From Metallosphaera hakonensis JCM 8857 = DSM 7519 (lineage in GTDB: Archaea; Thermoproteota; Thermoprotei_A; Sulfolobales; Sulfolobaceae): DNA of 64,000 nt. Below, piece by piece: positions 1 through 9,147 of the stretch (within the stretch, counting starts at the first letter, position 1; each line of letters opens with the position of its first letter). Below the pieces are notes generated by a model. It ran no database searches. It saw only the letters and a list, made by a program, of their open reading frames with translations, and was not told the DNA's origin. A program made the translations under genes and the position numbers. Where the stretch lies: the NCBI RefSeq assembly GCF_003201675.2, contig NZ_CP029287.2, positions 2,034,001 through 2,098,000 on the forward strand, in the 5' to 3' direction.

Positions 1-2
1 CG

Positions 3-98
3 GAGGATGAGATAAGAATGATAGAATTAAATGCCATGGAATATGTGGAGGAAATATTAGCGATTCGCAGGGAGATGAGAGGTAAGGACAATATGTAG
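3..98 (+). CDS. C-terminal end of a truncated unknown protein
   Basis: An open frame enters from the left window edge and ends at a TAG. The 31 visible residues are charged and helical in character (…MEYVEEILAIRREMRGKDNM) with no recognisable motif. Only the tail is visible, so no function can be given. The following stretch to the first repeat is AT-rich and holds no gene that I can see. Confidence 0.45.
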   Translation, partial: EDEIRMIELNAMEYVEEILAIRREMRGKDNM

Positions 99-237
99 CT
101 ACTTTTTTATCTACTCTAATTATGTTTATTCCTATAAATAATAATTGTTAAATCAATATTACAATCTTCAATTTACTTTTTATATTGCTTAACTAAAGAA
201 ATTATTTAATGAAAAGGTCATATGTGATAACTAAGTG

Positions 238-396
238 GGGCGATTGTATCAATTGCTAATTGTAATTCTGGCTAAGAGAGATCAAATAAAGGAGATTATT
301 AAGCACGAATCTTTACCTAGACCCTAAGAGTGATCAATTAAACTTGTTCTATTTTTATAAATAGATTGAATTCGCCATGAGTCCCTGAATCGACCC
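238..396 (+). repeat. MITE-like element, family 2, copy 1 (159 bp)
   Basis: The element begins GGGCGATT and ends AATCGACCC, so its ends are inverted repeats (imperfect beyond the first bases). It is flanked by a perfect 8-bp direct duplication, ACTAAGTG, at 230-237 and 397-404. A clearly homologous copy lies in the opposite orientation at 16997-17158; the interior block AGATCAAATAAAGGA is identical in both. It has no coding capacity. Size, inverted ends and target duplication fit a non-autonomous miniature transposable element; the parental IS is not in the window. Confidence 0.75.
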
Positions 397-404
397 ACTA
401 AGTG

Positions 405-488
405 TTAGTCATGGCTCCTCCTCCGGTGGCAGAAAATTGACGTTACTGCGACGCTCCAGGTTGTTAGAGGCTAGGCATGTGGAGCCTC
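405..488 (+). repeat. 84-bp dispersed repeat with conserved helices, copy 1 (possible small RNA)
   Basis: This segment aligns along its whole length with 40067-40149, sharing GGTGGCAGAAAA, ACGCTCC and TTGTTAGAGG blocks. Both copies can fold into the same nested helices: an outer stem (CATG 410-413 with CATG 476-479), a CCTC/GAGG stem, and a GTGGCAG/CTGCGAC stem with one mismatch here. One outer pair is T-A here and C-G in the other copy. It starts at the end of the MITE duplication and runs into the 3' end of xerA. A small structured RNA is possible; strand and function are unknown. Confidence 0.4.
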
Positions 489-1346
489 TTTCTCAGCCTC
501 AAAGGCCTTCCTATAGGCGTCCGCCAGATCATCTGTTATAAGATGAGTATATATTTGAGTAGTCTTTATGTCCTTATGTCCCATTAACCTTTGTACAGCA
601 GGGAGCGGAACTCCTTTCCTTATTGCGTTAGTTGCAAATGTATGTCTTAGTATATGAGGTCTCAGCCAGGGAATACCTATTTTGTTCCCCAATCTCTTCA
701 CGAGCTTATATAATGCTTGATAAGATATATCAAAGAGCTTCGATTCGTAATCCCTTTTATATTTTTTTAAGTATTGCTTAAGGAGGTTTGCAGACCTCGA
801 GGTAAAGAAGACTATCCTCTCCTCACCGTTCTTTGTCTCCTTGACTATGATAGTCATCTTCTCTAGATTCACATCGCTAACTCTTATGGAAAGCAGCTCA
901 GAAGAACGTAAGCCTGTATCTACCAAAAGTGAGATCAATGCCTTATCCCTTAGTTTTCTACATTTCGAGAGAAGCAGTGTTACGTCCTCTTCTCTTAGTG
1001 CCCTTCTTTCTGGACCTCTGGCCCTTGGTATTGGGGGTTTTACATTTACACCTAACCATTTAAGGAATCTCCTAACTGCAATCACATAGCTCCTTATCGT
1101 GGAGGTCCTACTCCTACGATCAAATGACTTAGATCTTCCCTGCCTAGAATAAAGAGAATTTATCCAATTAATGAGATCTTGCGTTGTAGACTTCCTCGGA
1201 TCCTTACCAATAAACCTCAGGAAGTCCTGAATTGCAGAGGAGTAGAGCTTTATTGTTCCTGAACCAGCACCTGAAAACCTAAGCGAGTCAACGAAGTATT
1301 GGAAGGGATCCGCATCAATAGGTGGATCTCCAAGCTGAAGCCTCAT
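471..1346 (-). CDS. xerA: XerA-type tyrosine site-specific recombinase
   Basis: Tyrosine recombinase of the Xer type, which in archaea resolves chromosome dimers at a dif site. The 291-residue protein has an N-terminal SAM-like core-binding domain and a C-terminal catalytic domain with the full set of residues: Arg147 (DTGLRSSELLS), a Lys in ETKNGEE, His231 and Arg234 (HILRH), His257 (MGHKDIKTTQIYTH) and the nucleophile Tyr266. I chose the ATG at 1346 because a CTTTTATTG TATA-like box lies about 26 nt upstream, as for a leaderless mRNA; an upstream start would add 15 residues. No phage genes or tRNA-overlapping att duplications accompany it, so a housekeeping role is more likely than an element integrase. 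Confidence 0.85.
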   Translation of the reverse strand: MRLQLGDPPIDADPFQYFVDSLRFSGAGSGTIKLYSSAIQDFLRFIGKDPRKSTTQDLINWINSLYSRQGRSKSFDRRSRTSTIRSYVIAVRRFLKWLGVNVKPPIPRARGPERRALREEDVTLLLSKCRKLRDKALISLLVDTGLRSSELLSIRVSDVNLEKMTIIVKETKNGEERIVFFTSRSANLLKQYLKKYKRDYESKLFDISYQALYKLVKRLGNKIGIPWLRPHILRHTFATNAIRKGVPLPAVQRLMGHKDIKTTQIYTHLITDDLADAYRKAFEAEKEAPHA

Positions 1347-1440
1347 ACTAAAATCTTTCGACGAGAATACAATAAAAGTTCGCAAGCCCAAAAAGATCTA
1401 GGGATATCCAACATCATCAGACCATTTACGAGTTCTTGGA

Positions 1441-3117
1441 TCACGATTTATACGCATTCAAATTAAGCGTAAGTGTTGCACCGTTGGAGAGTGATAGCGT
1501 TGCAGAGTAATCTTGACCATAATTGAGGGATGGAATCGCAAGATGACCTCCAAGTACTACGAAGGAATATGTGACGCCAAAATAGAATACGTAATGATGA
1601 ACCCCTGGATATACTGGGACTAACTCCTGTTGAGCAGAATCGTAAAAGGTTGGCGACCACGATCCGATATAATATTGATTGCCTGTAAATCCATTGAACT
1701 CAACAGGTCCACCCATATAAACAACCTGAGGGTATGTTGAGTCCAGCGTAACATTAACTTGGTAAAAGTATAGATCCCCTGCTGTATAATAACAACTGAT
1801 TCCAGTATTGATCAAGGTTATGCCACCAGCACCGATTTGAGTTATGTTGCCCTTAGGAATTTCAATAGGTGTTGAGTTTAAAACTTTCAAGCTCGCTAAG
1901 AGCACGTTTGGTGTCCCCGTCACTTGATAGGAGCTAGGATTGGGTCCACGATTCGTATAAGGACAGAAATACTCAGTGGCGTCAGTCCCTGCCGGGAGGT
2001 TAAGAATTGCCTGACCATTGAGAAGATGGGCGGGAATATATGGAGTATCTTGCAAGTTTACATTATTCCCAGTAACTGAATTGAAGATTAGAGGCTCTCC
2101 ATTTACAACAAACTCTAATCCGTTATTTGTGTCTTGAATAGTTAAGTTCATGTTTTGATGATATGCCTGGGCTTGTGCTAAACCTGTAATTCCGTTAACT
2201 CTAACCTCATAATAACCTACATTTGGATTATTCATTAAGTTCAGGGGGCAAGCGTAACCTAAGGAGCTGATACTATAGGAATATTGCGAATAACTTTGAT
2301 ATTTGATCCATATGCTTTCCTCGCCCTGAGGAGACGTGATAACAAGGGAGACAGGTAAGGTAGAGTAACCTAATTCGGTTGTACCTACGATAGCCATATT
2401 GGAGCAGTACAGAGTACTGAGTACGCCGTTATTTTCCTGAACTTTGGCTAAAGGCATTGTAAGATCCAAACTAACAGCTGATCCATAAAGCGGAAACAGA
2501 ACGGAAACGTTGTATAGCGAGCCATAGAGATAATGTACAGGATCTATGAAGGAGAAACCTTGATTCATTTCTGGATTAAAGTTTGAAAAAACAGAACTAA
2601 CATATCCCTGGAAAAACGAAGGAATCTCACTTCCCACTCCGTACTGACCAGGTATGTAATAGTGATTTGAACCTCCATATTGAATTAAGTAACCTCCTAG
2701 AAAAGATCCTGCCGGTAAACCGGGTAAGAGGGCTTGCCCGCCTGAGGCCGGCTCCTGAATATTTGAGATGTTATAGGTTTGACCTTGGTCAGTAACCAGA
2801 ATTGCCCAATTATAACCTCCCAGTAATGGCTGGACAGAGAGAGGGTCGGAACTCAGGGTCATGTTTAGTTTCTGTATGTTTCCGTTGGGAAAGATAACGT
2901 ATTTCACAGTGACGGGTTCGTTAGAATATATCCTATCTCCGGGTAATTCCACTATAGATCCAGGAATATTGTTTATTTCCGACGAAATCGAATTGATGCC
3001 CTTGAAAACATTACTTTGGAGATACAAAATGGTGCTTACACTCGAAATAAAGATGATTATGAGGATCAAACTTGAAATAATACCGGATATAGCTTTTTTA
3101 TACTTTCTTCTGATCAT
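1441..3117 (-). CDS. Large surface protein with class III (pilin-like) signal segment
   Basis: The 558-residue product starts with a basic stretch (RRKYKKAISG) followed by a hydrophobic segment of about 20 residues (residues 13-33) and then a long Gly/Asn/Tyr/Ser-rich, beta-type extracellular region. This layout matches archaeal proteins processed by the PibD/archaeal prepilin peptidase and anchored like type IV pilins or archaellins, though these are usually 120-250 residues. No pilus ATPase or membrane platform gene is nearby. I infer an exported, membrane-anchored or filament-tip protein. Family membership beyond the signal segment is not recognisable. Confidence 0.55.
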   Translation of the reverse strand: MIRRKYKKAISGIISSLILIIIFISSVSTILYLQSNVFKGINSISSEINNIPGSIVELPGDRIYSNEPVTVKYVIFPNGNIQKLNMTLSSDPLSVQPLLGGYNWAILVTDQGQTYNISNIQEPASGGQALLPGLPAGSFLGGYLIQYGGSNHYYIPGQYGVGSEIPSFFQGYVSSVFSNFNPEMNQGFSFIDPVHYLYGSLYNVSVLFPLYGSAVSLDLTMPLAKVQENNGVLSTLYCSNMAIVGTTELGYSTLPVSLVITSPQGEESIWIKYQSYSQYSYSISSLGYACPLNLMNNPNVGYYEVRVNGITGLAQAQAYHQNMNLTIQDTNNGLEFVVNGEPLIFNSVTGNNVNLQDTPYIPAHLLNGQAILNLPAGTDATEYFCPYTNRGPNPSSYQVTGTPNVLLASLKVLNSTPIEIPKGNITQIGAGGITLINTGISCYYTAGDLYFYQVNVTLDSTYPQVVYMGGPVEFNGFTGNQYYIGSWSPTFYDSAQQELVPVYPGVHHYVFYFGVTYSFVVLGGHLAIPSLNYGQDYSATLSLSNGATLTLNLNAYKS

Positions 3118-3200
3118 ATATTGCCTACCAGTTATTTAGTTATGGACACTGGACTGAAACTTAAGGCAAATATTTTTAGATGAATCTTCAACTCTTTGTT

Positions 3201-4199
3201 ATGCGAATAAGATCGTTCACGGCCTTCTCATCTAACATTTCAAGGGATTCACTCGAGGAACTTGCGATCAAGCTCACTTCAATAAAAGAGGACTCCTTCT
3301 CCAAGAGGATAACCCTTCCCCCACCACCTAGAAATATGAGTCTTGAGAAGATCTTGGACCTATTGCCTGATCAGGATCTCCTGTTTTCTCTCGGCGGACT
3401 TAGGAATAATGATCCAAGGATCGAAACTATCCCAGATATTCTGAAAACTTCTGATTCTATTTTCATCCATGTTCTCCTCACTAATCAAGTAAATCTTGAG
3501 AGTATTGTGAAGACCATATCTAAATTGGAACCGGAACAAGCAACTAGGTTCGCTATATTACTGAACGATGAGTTCCTACTCAGCCCTTATTATCCCACTT
3601 CGGCAGGCGATGGTATACATACAGGTTTCGCCATCTCTCTTATTCATGTGAATGAGGTAATGCTGGGAAGGATGACTGAGTCCCTCGTTAAGGCTAAGGA
3701 AATAGGCCAAATAGTAGAGAAAAATATTGGGTTAAAGTTCTTGGGTATAGATCCTTCGATCTCGCCTTGGATGCAAGAGAGTGTTGGCAAGCTCATCGAA
3801 TATAAAACTGGAATGGAACTCTTCTCGTTAGGGGCACTTTCAGTTATATCAGAGATAAACCAGCAGATAACAAAGAGTTCCATTGAAGCCGATATCAGGT
3901 CTTTGGGCTACTCTGAGATTATGATTCCAGTGGTTGAGGATGACGTTCTAAGACAGAGAGTCTTAGAGGGAAAGTTAACCCTTTCCCATCTGATGCTCAT
4001 GAGCACTGCTTGTGCGGCAGGACTTGACATGATAGGTATTAACTATGATTTAAAAATTTATACAATACTCCTCAAAGATTTGATGACTATCCACTTCTTG
4101 AAAAAGAGACCCTACGGTATAAGAATCATACCTTCCTATGGGGAAGAGAAAATATCCACCAAAAATTTCGGGATTATACCAGTAGTCAAAGTAGTATAG
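3201..4199 (+). CDS. DUF711/UPF0210-like protein
   Basis: The product resembles the DUF711 (UPF0210, PFL-like) family of unknown biochemical function: an N-terminal MRIRSFT strand, RFAILLND and YYPTSAGDGIHTGFAI segments, and GIDPSISPWMQESVGKLIE, which matches the family's 'GxDxSLxP…SVG…IE' region. I chose the ATG at 3201 because an ATATTTTTAG box lies about 26 nt upstream; an ATG at 3180 would add seven residues. At 332 residues it is shorter than bacterial members (about 450). It is transcribed divergently from the pilin-like gene. Function cannot be inferred from its neighbours. Confidence 0.5.
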   Translation: MRIRSFTAFSSNISRDSLEELAIKLTSIKEDSFSKRITLPPPPRNMSLEKILDLLPDQDLLFSLGGLRNNDPRIETIPDILKTSDSIFIHVLLTNQVNLESIVKTISKLEPEQATRFAILLNDEFLLSPYYPTSAGDGIHTGFAISLIHVNEVMLGRMTESLVKAKEIGQIVEKNIGLKFLGIDPSISPWMQESVGKLIEYKTGMELFSLGALSVISEINQQITKSSIEADIRSLGYSEIMIPVVEDDVLRQRVLEGKLTLSHLMLMSTACAAGLDMIGINYDLKIYTILLKDLMTIHFLKKRPYGIRIIPSYGEEKISTKNFGIIPVVKVV

Positions 4200-4214
4200 A
4201 TCAAGTTTAAATTA

Positions 4215-4224
4215 CTTTTATATA
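4215..4224 (+). promoter_or_regulatory. TATA box of the PhoU-like gene
   Basis: CTTTTATATA is centred about 29 nt before the ATG at 4249, the spacing expected for an archaeal promoter producing an mRNA with little or no 5' leader. No Shine-Dalgarno sequence lies between it and the start. Confidence 0.55.
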
Positions 4225-4248
4225 CTCTTCTACTGTATATAGAGTTGT

Positions 4249-5298
4249 ATGGAAGTTAGAAGAGTTCAAAAATTTGGGAAATCTACCCTTATGGTTTCAC
4301 TTCCAGCTGACTGGGTAAAGGAGGTCAGCCTTAACCCAGGTGAGAGTATTTACCTAGAAGTTGACGAGGATGGGAGCCTTAAGGTTTATCCCCCAAACTT
4401 GAAAACAGAGAACGTTCCCAGAGAAATGAAGGTGAAAATCTCCGTAACTACATCACCGGAGTTAGTAACAAGGATAATTTACAGTCTTTATATTCTTGGA
4501 TTCGATAAGATCATTATAGAAACCTTAAACGGTCCATTCAGTGAGGATCTTTTGAGGAAAATCAAGGAAACTGCCAGAAGCCTGATAGGGCTGGAGATAG
4601 TATCTCAAGACGTCACCAGTATCCAAATTCAGTCCTTCCTAGATCCCACAAAGTATAACATTGGTAGCCTTGTGAACAGGTTGACTAATACACTTAAGCA
4701 GATGCTTCATTACCTCAACCTTGGGATAAGGGAGGCGAGCAGAACCTTTCTTCAGGAAGTAGTCGAGCTTGAGAAAGAGATAGATAGACTTTATTATCTC
4801 TCTCTCAGGCAATTGCTTCTAGCTCAGGTAAACAGAAGCCTTGCCTATATGATAGGGGTCAAGAGAATCCAGATCGTGGGAAATAGGATCTTAATGAAGG
4901 CGGCAGAAGAAGCCGCAGACGAAATCAGCGAGGCCGCCAATGATCTCCTGAGTCTTCATCCAGAAGATCTAGCATTACTTAAGATGTCTTGGGATAAAAT
5001 GGATATGCGAATTGATCAGACCGCAGTAGTCATAGATCACGTAGTTAAAGTCCTTAATAAGGAAGACATTAAGTTGGTTAACGAAGCGTTGGAGGAACTA
5101 AGAACCCTCAGAAGAGTTCTCCTATCTGATGCTCTTCTTCTTGAGGAAAGAATACAGAGGATGAATGCACCAAAGGTCGCTACTGCAATAAGAACATTGA
5201 ACTTAAGACTTTACAATGCTATAAGGAGGATGGAACCAATAGCCGAGATAGCCTTCAATAGAGGAATAGAAGGACTTAAAGAGGTAGTAATAGAGTAA
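4249..5298 (+). CDS. AbrB/PhoU-domain regulatory protein
   Basis: The N-terminal 45 residues ([31 protein letters not shown]…) are a SpoVT/AbrB swapped-hairpin DNA-binding domain. The rest, about residues 110-345, is helical with two PhoU-like repeats ([14 protein letters not shown]…; [22 protein letters not shown]). Archaeal proteins with this layout are annotated as PhoU-family phosphate-uptake regulators. No pst transporter genes are beside it, so it may regulate in trans. Its 3' end nearly abuts the convergent nicotinate phosphoribosyltransferase gene, with a T-rich spacer shared by both. Confidence 0.75.
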   Translation: MEVRRVQKFGKSTLMVSLPADWVKEVSLNPGESIYLEVDEDGSLKVYPPNLKTENVPREMKVKISVTTSPELVTRIIYSLYILGFDKIIIETLNGPFSEDLLRKIKETARSLIGLEIVSQDVTSIQIQSFLDPTKYNIGSLVNRLTNTLKQMLHYLNLGIREASRTFLQEVVELEKEIDRLYYLSLRQLLLAQVNRSLAYMIGVKRIQIVGNRILMKAAEEAADEISEAANDLLSLHPEDLALLKMSWDKMDMRIDQTAVVIDHVVKVLNKEDIKLVNEALEELRTLRRVLLSDALLLEERIQRMNAPKVATAIRTLNLRLYNAIRRMEPIAEIAFNRGIEGLKEVVIE

Positions 5299-5299
5299 A

Positions 5300-6469
5300 T
5301 TATTTTTCGTTTTTACTCTGGGTCTTAGTCAGCTGAGCTATTTGCGAAAGAACCTTGCTCCTTATTTCCGAGGGAGAGGGTAAGTCCCCAGTTAATTTGC
5401 CTCCTTCCATGTATTTTTTAAGAAGTGGTTCACATTCCATCTTTGTATCCCAGGGGACTATTCGATCCTCAGTACCGCATCTATAAACCTGTTTAAAGCC
5501 AGGCCATTTCCCTCTCTTGGTCATGGGCACCCATTTACCATTAATATATTTCTCTACTATGTCTGCGCTGAAGTCAACGCTTTCGGGAAATGCAACACTG
5601 GTTCCGATCCCGAAACCATCTACCCAATCCCTTAACTCGGAGACCTGGGCCTCATCTAATCCCCCACTCACTATAATTTTGACGTTGTTAAATCCATGGA
5701 GACTTAGGGTCCATCTCACCTCCTGTATTATTTTCTTGAAGTTACCTCTTCGGCTTGAAGGAGTGTCAAGTCTTATCCCGTATAGTTTATTTCCAAGGAG
5801 CTGTGCAGCCTTAAGAGCTTCTGTTCTCTCATCTTCAAACGTGTCAACCAATAGGATTCTGGGAACGTCAGGATCTACCCCAGAATCAAATATTTTCCAC
5901 GCCTCGACGTTATCCCCCACAGCTAACATCAAGGCATGAGGCATGGTTCCTGAGGGCTTGACTCCAAGTTCCCTTTCACTGAAGGCGCCAGAGACCCCGT
6001 CCATTCCTCCTATGTAAGCCGACCTATCAACCATTGGGGCTATTGCCGGGTGTACTGACCTTAGACCAAAGAAAATCATCTGTTTATCAATTGCTAAACT
6101 CTTTATCCGTGCAGCCTTAGTTGAAATGCTACTTGCATGTCTCAGAACTCCCAATAGGGCAGTCTCTAGAACTCCAAAATCTAAGTAGTTTCCTTCAATT
6201 ACCATAACAGGTTCAATTTCTCTAAACAGAGTTCCTTCATCCATTGCATAGACATTCACGTTTATTCCTTCTAGGAGATATAGGGCCTCTTCAAGCCCTG
6301 CGAAAACCCCCCATTCATATCCTTGTGGTAAACCGTAGGAGTGAAATTCCATCCTAACCTTGATTTCTGTTATTCCAGCCTTTTCCAATGCCTTAGAGGT
6401 CCTCTCAAAATAGATGTCGGTTATTTTACCCTCCTTTATCTCCTGAGCTGTAGCTATGTGTAGCTTCAC
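5300..6469 (-). CDS. pncB: Nicotinate phosphoribosyltransferase
   Basis: Converts nicotinate and PRPP to nicotinate mononucleotide in NAD salvage. The 389-residue product has the family's features: an N-terminal domain ([16 protein letters not shown]), the [18 protein letters not shown] helix, a TIM-barrel segment with [17 protein letters not shown] and [12 protein letters not shown], and a C-terminal zinc-ribbon-like Cys region (YRCGTED…KMECEPLL) seen in archaeal members. A TATA-like TTTAAAAAT lies 26 nt upstream of the ATG, so the mRNA is probably leaderless. The gene shares that promoter region with the divergent S19e operon. Confidence 0.88.
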   Translation of the reverse strand: MKLHIATAQEIKEGKITDIYFERTSKALEKAGITEIKVRMEFHSYGLPQGYEWGVFAGLEEALYLLEGINVNVYAMDEGTLFREIEPVMVIEGNYLDFGVLETALLGVLRHASSISTKAARIKSLAIDKQMIFFGLRSVHPAIAPMVDRSAYIGGMDGVSGAFSERELGVKPSGTMPHALMLAVGDNVEAWKIFDSGVDPDVPRILLVDTFEDERTEALKAAQLLGNKLYGIRLDTPSSRRGNFKKIIQEVRWTLSLHGFNNVKIIVSGGLDEAQVSELRDWVDGFGIGTSVAFPESVDFSADIVEKYINGKWVPMTKRGKWPGFKQVYRCGTEDRIVPWDTKMECEPLLKKYMEGGKLTGDLPSPSEIRSKVLSQIAQLTKTQSKNEK

Positions 6470-6490
6470 GTGTCCATATTGATGAGGTTA

Positions 6491-6499
6491 ATTTTTAAA
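6491..6499. promoter_or_regulatory. Shared, near-palindromic TATA region between pncB and rps19e
   Basis: ATTTTTAAA contains TTTAAA and reads as a TATA box on both strands. It is 26 nt from the pncB start and about 34 nt from the S19e start. The 59-bp divergent spacer has no other obvious TATA element, so both transcripts may use this site. Confidence 0.45.
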
Positions 6500-6528
6500 C
6501 CTTGGGGATGACCTACTACTGAATCTAA

Positions 6529-6996
6529 ATGATTACAGCCAATATGATACCACCGGATCTGATGGTTAAGAGGCTTTCAGATTACATAAAGACCAACGTC
6601 CGCGAGGTTCAACCCCCTGAATGGTCTCTGATCACTAAAACTGCGTCTTTCAAGGAGAGGGTACCTGACGATCCCCAATCCTGGTGGTATGTGAGGGCAG
6701 CTTCAATTCTAAGGAAACTTTATGTAAAGGGACACTTTGGAGTAGCCGAGTCTGGTAGGATCTATGGTGGAATCAAGAGGAGGGGGACCAAACCACCAGT
6801 ATCTGCAAGAGCCTCTGGCCATTCTTCGAGGCTCATATTCCAGCAATTGGAGATGGCTGGTCTTGTCTCTAAGACAAAGTCAAGAAAGGGAAGGGTCTTA
6901 ACTCCTAAGGGAAGGGCACTCCTGGACAAAATTGCTCACGAAATCTTTATAGACCTAGCAAACAATAATCCTGCTTTGAAGAAATACTCGGAGTGA
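6529..6996 (+). CDS. rps19e: Ribosomal protein S19e
   Basis: Archaeal/eukaryotic-specific small-subunit protein with a winged-helix-like fold. The motifs [32 protein letters not shown] and [18 protein letters not shown]…[16 protein letters not shown] are characteristic, and 155 residues is the normal length. First gene of a co-directional cluster running to ftsY in which adjacent genes overlap or are separated by a few bases, so it is probably co-transcribed with them. Confidence 0.95.
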   Translation: MITANMIPPDLMVKRLSDYIKTNVREVQPPEWSLITKTASFKERVPDDPQSWWYVRAASILRKLYVKGHFGVAESGRIYGGIKRRGTKPPVSARASGHSSRLIFQQLEMAGLVSKTKSRKGRVLTPKGRALLDKIAHEIFIDLANNNPALKKYSE

Positions 6997-7002
6997 TGTA
7001 TA

Positions 7003-7356
7003 ATGTCTCAAGATGACTACTCTGATCCAGAGTTAGAGGAACTTCTCAAGAGACGAGCCCAAACAGAGAGCAGGAGGGCTGCTGAGGAGAGGCAAAAGAA
7101 AGCTGAGCTCGAGGCTAGAAAGGAGTCAATACTGAGGACAATACTTACAACTGAGGCGAGACAAAGGCTAACTAATGTGAAATTGATCAAACCTGAACTT
7201 GCGGAATCGTTGGAAGACCAACTCATTGCCCTAGCTCAAAGTGGAAGAATTAAGATTCCAATAACCGACGACGAATTAAAGGAAATTCTCTCTCAAATAG
7301 CTGGACAGACAAAGAGAGACTTTAAGATCCAGATTAAGGAGAGGGGTTGGAAATGA
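7003..7356 (+). CDS. PDCD5 / TFAR19-family DNA-binding protein
   Basis: 117 residues, typical for archaeal PDCD5 homologs. It has a charged helical N terminus ([23 protein letters not shown]) followed by the three-helix core ([53 protein letters not shown]). The family binds DNA or chaperonin in different systems; the archaeal role is not established. It lies 6 bp after S19e and overlaps L39e by 4 bp, an arrangement conserved in many archaea. Confidence 0.9.
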   Translation: MSQDDYSDPELEELLKRRAQTESRRAAEERQKKAELEARKESILRTILTTEARQRLTNVKLIKPELAESLEDQLIALAQSGRIKIPITDDELKEILSQIAGQTKRDFKIQIKERGWK

Positions 7357-7508
7357 GTAGATATAAACCTTCAGGTCTAAAGAAGAGGTTGAGTAAAGCG
7401 TTGAGGTCTAACTCCTCTGTTCCAGCGTGGGTGATTCTGAAAACCAACGGAAAATTCAGGTTTAATCCAAAGAGAAGAAATTGGAGAAGAAACGATTTGA
7501 AGGTGTGA
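7353..7508 (+). CDS. rpl39e: Ribosomal protein L39e
   Basis: A 51-residue, very basic protein ([20 protein letters not shown]… then [16 protein letters not shown]), the smallest protein of the archaeal large subunit, lining the exit tunnel. The ATG overlaps the PDCD5 stop (ATGA), indicating translational coupling. Length and the C-terminal R-x-N-W-R-R motif match the family exactly. Confidence 0.95.
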   Translation: MSRYKPSGLKKRLSKALRSNSSVPAWVILKTNGKFRFNPKRRNWRRNDLKV

Positions 7509-7510
7509 GT

Positions 7511-7777
7511 ATGGAGCAAAAAGACAACTTTGAAATGGTTATTAACTTTAGGCGAGCACATGACTCAAAGAGACCAAAGAAGTTTAAGACTGCGGTAAAT
7601 AGCATCAGGGATACAGTCAAGAGGCATTTCGGAGCTGAAAAGGTAATCTTAGACCCATTCCTCGTAGCATATATCTCTACGGACTCTAGGGAAAAAGTGG
7701 TCAGAAGAGTAAGGATAGTTGTAAATAAAATAGGAGAAAAGACTTTTCTTGTGAAACTAGCAGTGAAACCTGAATGA
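7511..7777 (+). CDS. rpl31e: Ribosomal protein L31e
   Basis: 88 residues with the family core [39 protein letters not shown]…. Large-subunit protein near the tunnel exit. The start at ATG 7511 is preceded by GGTGTGA as Shine-Dalgarno; an in-frame ATG upstream lies inside rpl39e and is unlikely. Its stop overlaps the aIF6 start. Confidence 0.93.
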   Translation: MEQKDNFEMVINFRRAHDSKRPKKFKTAVNSIRDTVKRHFGAEKVILDPFLVAYISTDSREKVVRRVRIVVNKIGEKTFLVKLAVKPE

Positions 7778-8445
7778 ACCTTCAGAGATTTAGTATATTT
7801 AGTAGTGACAACATAGGAGTATATATTTTTACAAATAATAAATATACTATTATTCCACCTAACTTAGATAATCAAAGTAAGAGTATTCTACAAGAGAATT
7901 TGAAGACAGAGCTAATCGAGACAACGGTAGCCGACAGCTTCCTCAACGGAGTATTTATAGCTGGGAATAATCAATCGATACTCCTTCCCAGAATAGTTAG
8001 GGAGGGGGAGTTGAGAAAGATTAAGGAACAAGCCAAGGATATTACAGTGGAAATCGTTGACGTTAGAGCAACCGCACTCGGTAATATAATACTCGCCAAT
8101 GATAGAGGAGCACTTGTTTACCCAGAGTTTTCAGATGCAGAAATGAGTGCAATTGGCAAGGCCCTAGGGGTTAAGGAAATCAGGAAAGGAACTATTGCTC
8201 AAGTAATGGTAGTCGGTTCAGCGGGAGTTATCACCTCAAAGGGAGGGCTTGTTCACGTAGAGGCCTCTGAAGAGGAACTAAAGACTCTATCTTCCTTATT
8301 TGGAGTCAATCTTGAGGTGGGAACTGTGAACTTCGGGAGTGCCTTTGTGAGAAGTGGAATGGTTGTAAATGACAACGGCATACTAGTTGGTTCCTCTACT
8401 ACCGGGCCAGAGATTTTAAGAATACAGAGAGCTTTTAGTGATTGA
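7774..8445 (+). CDS. eif6: Translation initiation factor aIF6
   Basis: Anti-association factor that binds the 50S subunit and prevents joining. 223 residues forming the five-fold pentein repeats: [85 protein letters not shown] and [29 protein letters not shown]. Begins in an ATGA overlap with rpl31e, so translation is coupled. Confidence 0.95.
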   Translation: MNLQRFSIFSSDNIGVYIFTNNKYTIIPPNLDNQSKSILQENLKTELIETTVADSFLNGVFIAGNNQSILLPRIVREGELRKIKEQAKDITVEIVDVRATALGNIILANDRGALVYPEFSDAEMSAIGKALGVKEIRKGTIAQVMVVGSAGVITSKGGLVHVEASEEELKTLSSLFGVNLEVGTVNFGSAFVRSGMVVNDNGILVGSSTTGPEILRIQRAFSD

Positions 8446-8446
8446 G

Positions 8447-8707
8447 ATGAGTGAAGTTAAAACTTATATGGTTAGGGGAACTGCTCTCTTCAATGAGAGT
8501 GAATTTCCTGTAAGGCAAAATTTCGTCAAATACGTTAGGGCGCTCAACGAGAATCAGGCTAAGGAGAGAGTCTATGCGGACTTCGGGAGTAAAAACAAGA
8601 TAAAGAGGAAAAGTATTCAGATCCTAGAAGTCAAGGAAGTCGATCCTTCCACAGTTAAAGAAAAAAGAATAAAAGAATTATCTAAGTTAGACAAAATAGT
8701 ATTGTGA
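8447..8707 (+). CDS. rpl18Ae: Ribosomal protein L18Ae (LX / L20a)
   Basis: 86 residues with VKTYMVRGTALFNES…FVKYVRALNENQAKERVYADFGSKNKIKRKSIQILEVKEV, characteristic of the LX family. ATG 8447 was preferred over the GTG at 8438 because GTGATT just upstream can serve as the Shine-Dalgarno; the family also starts close to the conserved 'TYMVRG'. Located between aIF6 and prefoldin alpha as in many archaea. Confidence 0.92.
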   Translation: MSEVKTYMVRGTALFNESEFPVRQNFVKYVRALNENQAKERVYADFGSKNKIKRKSIQILEVKEVDPSTVKEKRIKELSKLDKIVL

Positions 8708-8712
8708 TCAAA

Positions 8713-9147
8713 ATGACCGAATCCAACGGCAGACGGATGGTAGTTAGCCTAGAGGACCTCCTCGCGCAGGCCGATGCTCTCAGGAAAGAAATAGACGCGC
8801 TTCAGAAGCTAAGGGATGAGATATACGAATCTCTTAACTCGGTCAAGAGCGCAAAAGAGGCCATAAACCTCATCAAGGGACAGGGAAAGGATCTTATGTT
8901 GTCAGCTGATAGAAGGGGCTTCATTTTACTCACAGTTACCGAGATACCTGCCTCAAAAGTATTAGTGAATCTTGGATTAGGTTACTACGCCGAGATGGCT
9001 CCTGAGCACGCTTCTAAGATTCTCGATGAAAGGGAGGATCAACTTAACAAGAGCCTTCAGGAGGTAACAAACAGGCTTAATACAAGTGTTAACGCGTACT
9101 CTCAGATAGCTGAAATTTTGAACAGGGCGCAACAACAGGGTGAGTGA
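8713..9147 (+). CDS. pfdA: Prefoldin alpha subunit
   Basis: Subunit of the hexameric prefoldin chaperone that delivers unfolded proteins to the thermosome. 144 residues: N-terminal coiled coil (LEDLLAQADALRKEIDALQKLRDEIYESLNSVK), central beta segment (SADRRGFILLTVTEIPASKVLVNLGLGYYAEM) and C-terminal coiled coil (ILDEREDQLNKSLQEVTNRLNTSVNAYSQIAEIL). ATG 8713 is chosen over GTG 8704, as GTGATC can act as Shine-Dalgarno. Overlaps ftsY by 4 bp. Confidence 0.92.
   Translation: MTESNGRRMVVSLEDLLAQADALRKEIDALQKLRDEIYESLNSVKSAKEAINLIKGQGKDLMLSADRRGFILLTVTEIPASKVLVNLGLGYYAEMAPEHASKILDEREDQLNKSLQEVTNRLNTSVNAYSQIAEILNRAQQQGE

Noticed and set aside
471-1346. XerA-like gene as the integrase of an integrated virus or plasmid
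   Set aside because: It has the form of the housekeeping archaeal recombinase; no att-type tRNA duplication or virus genes are next to it.
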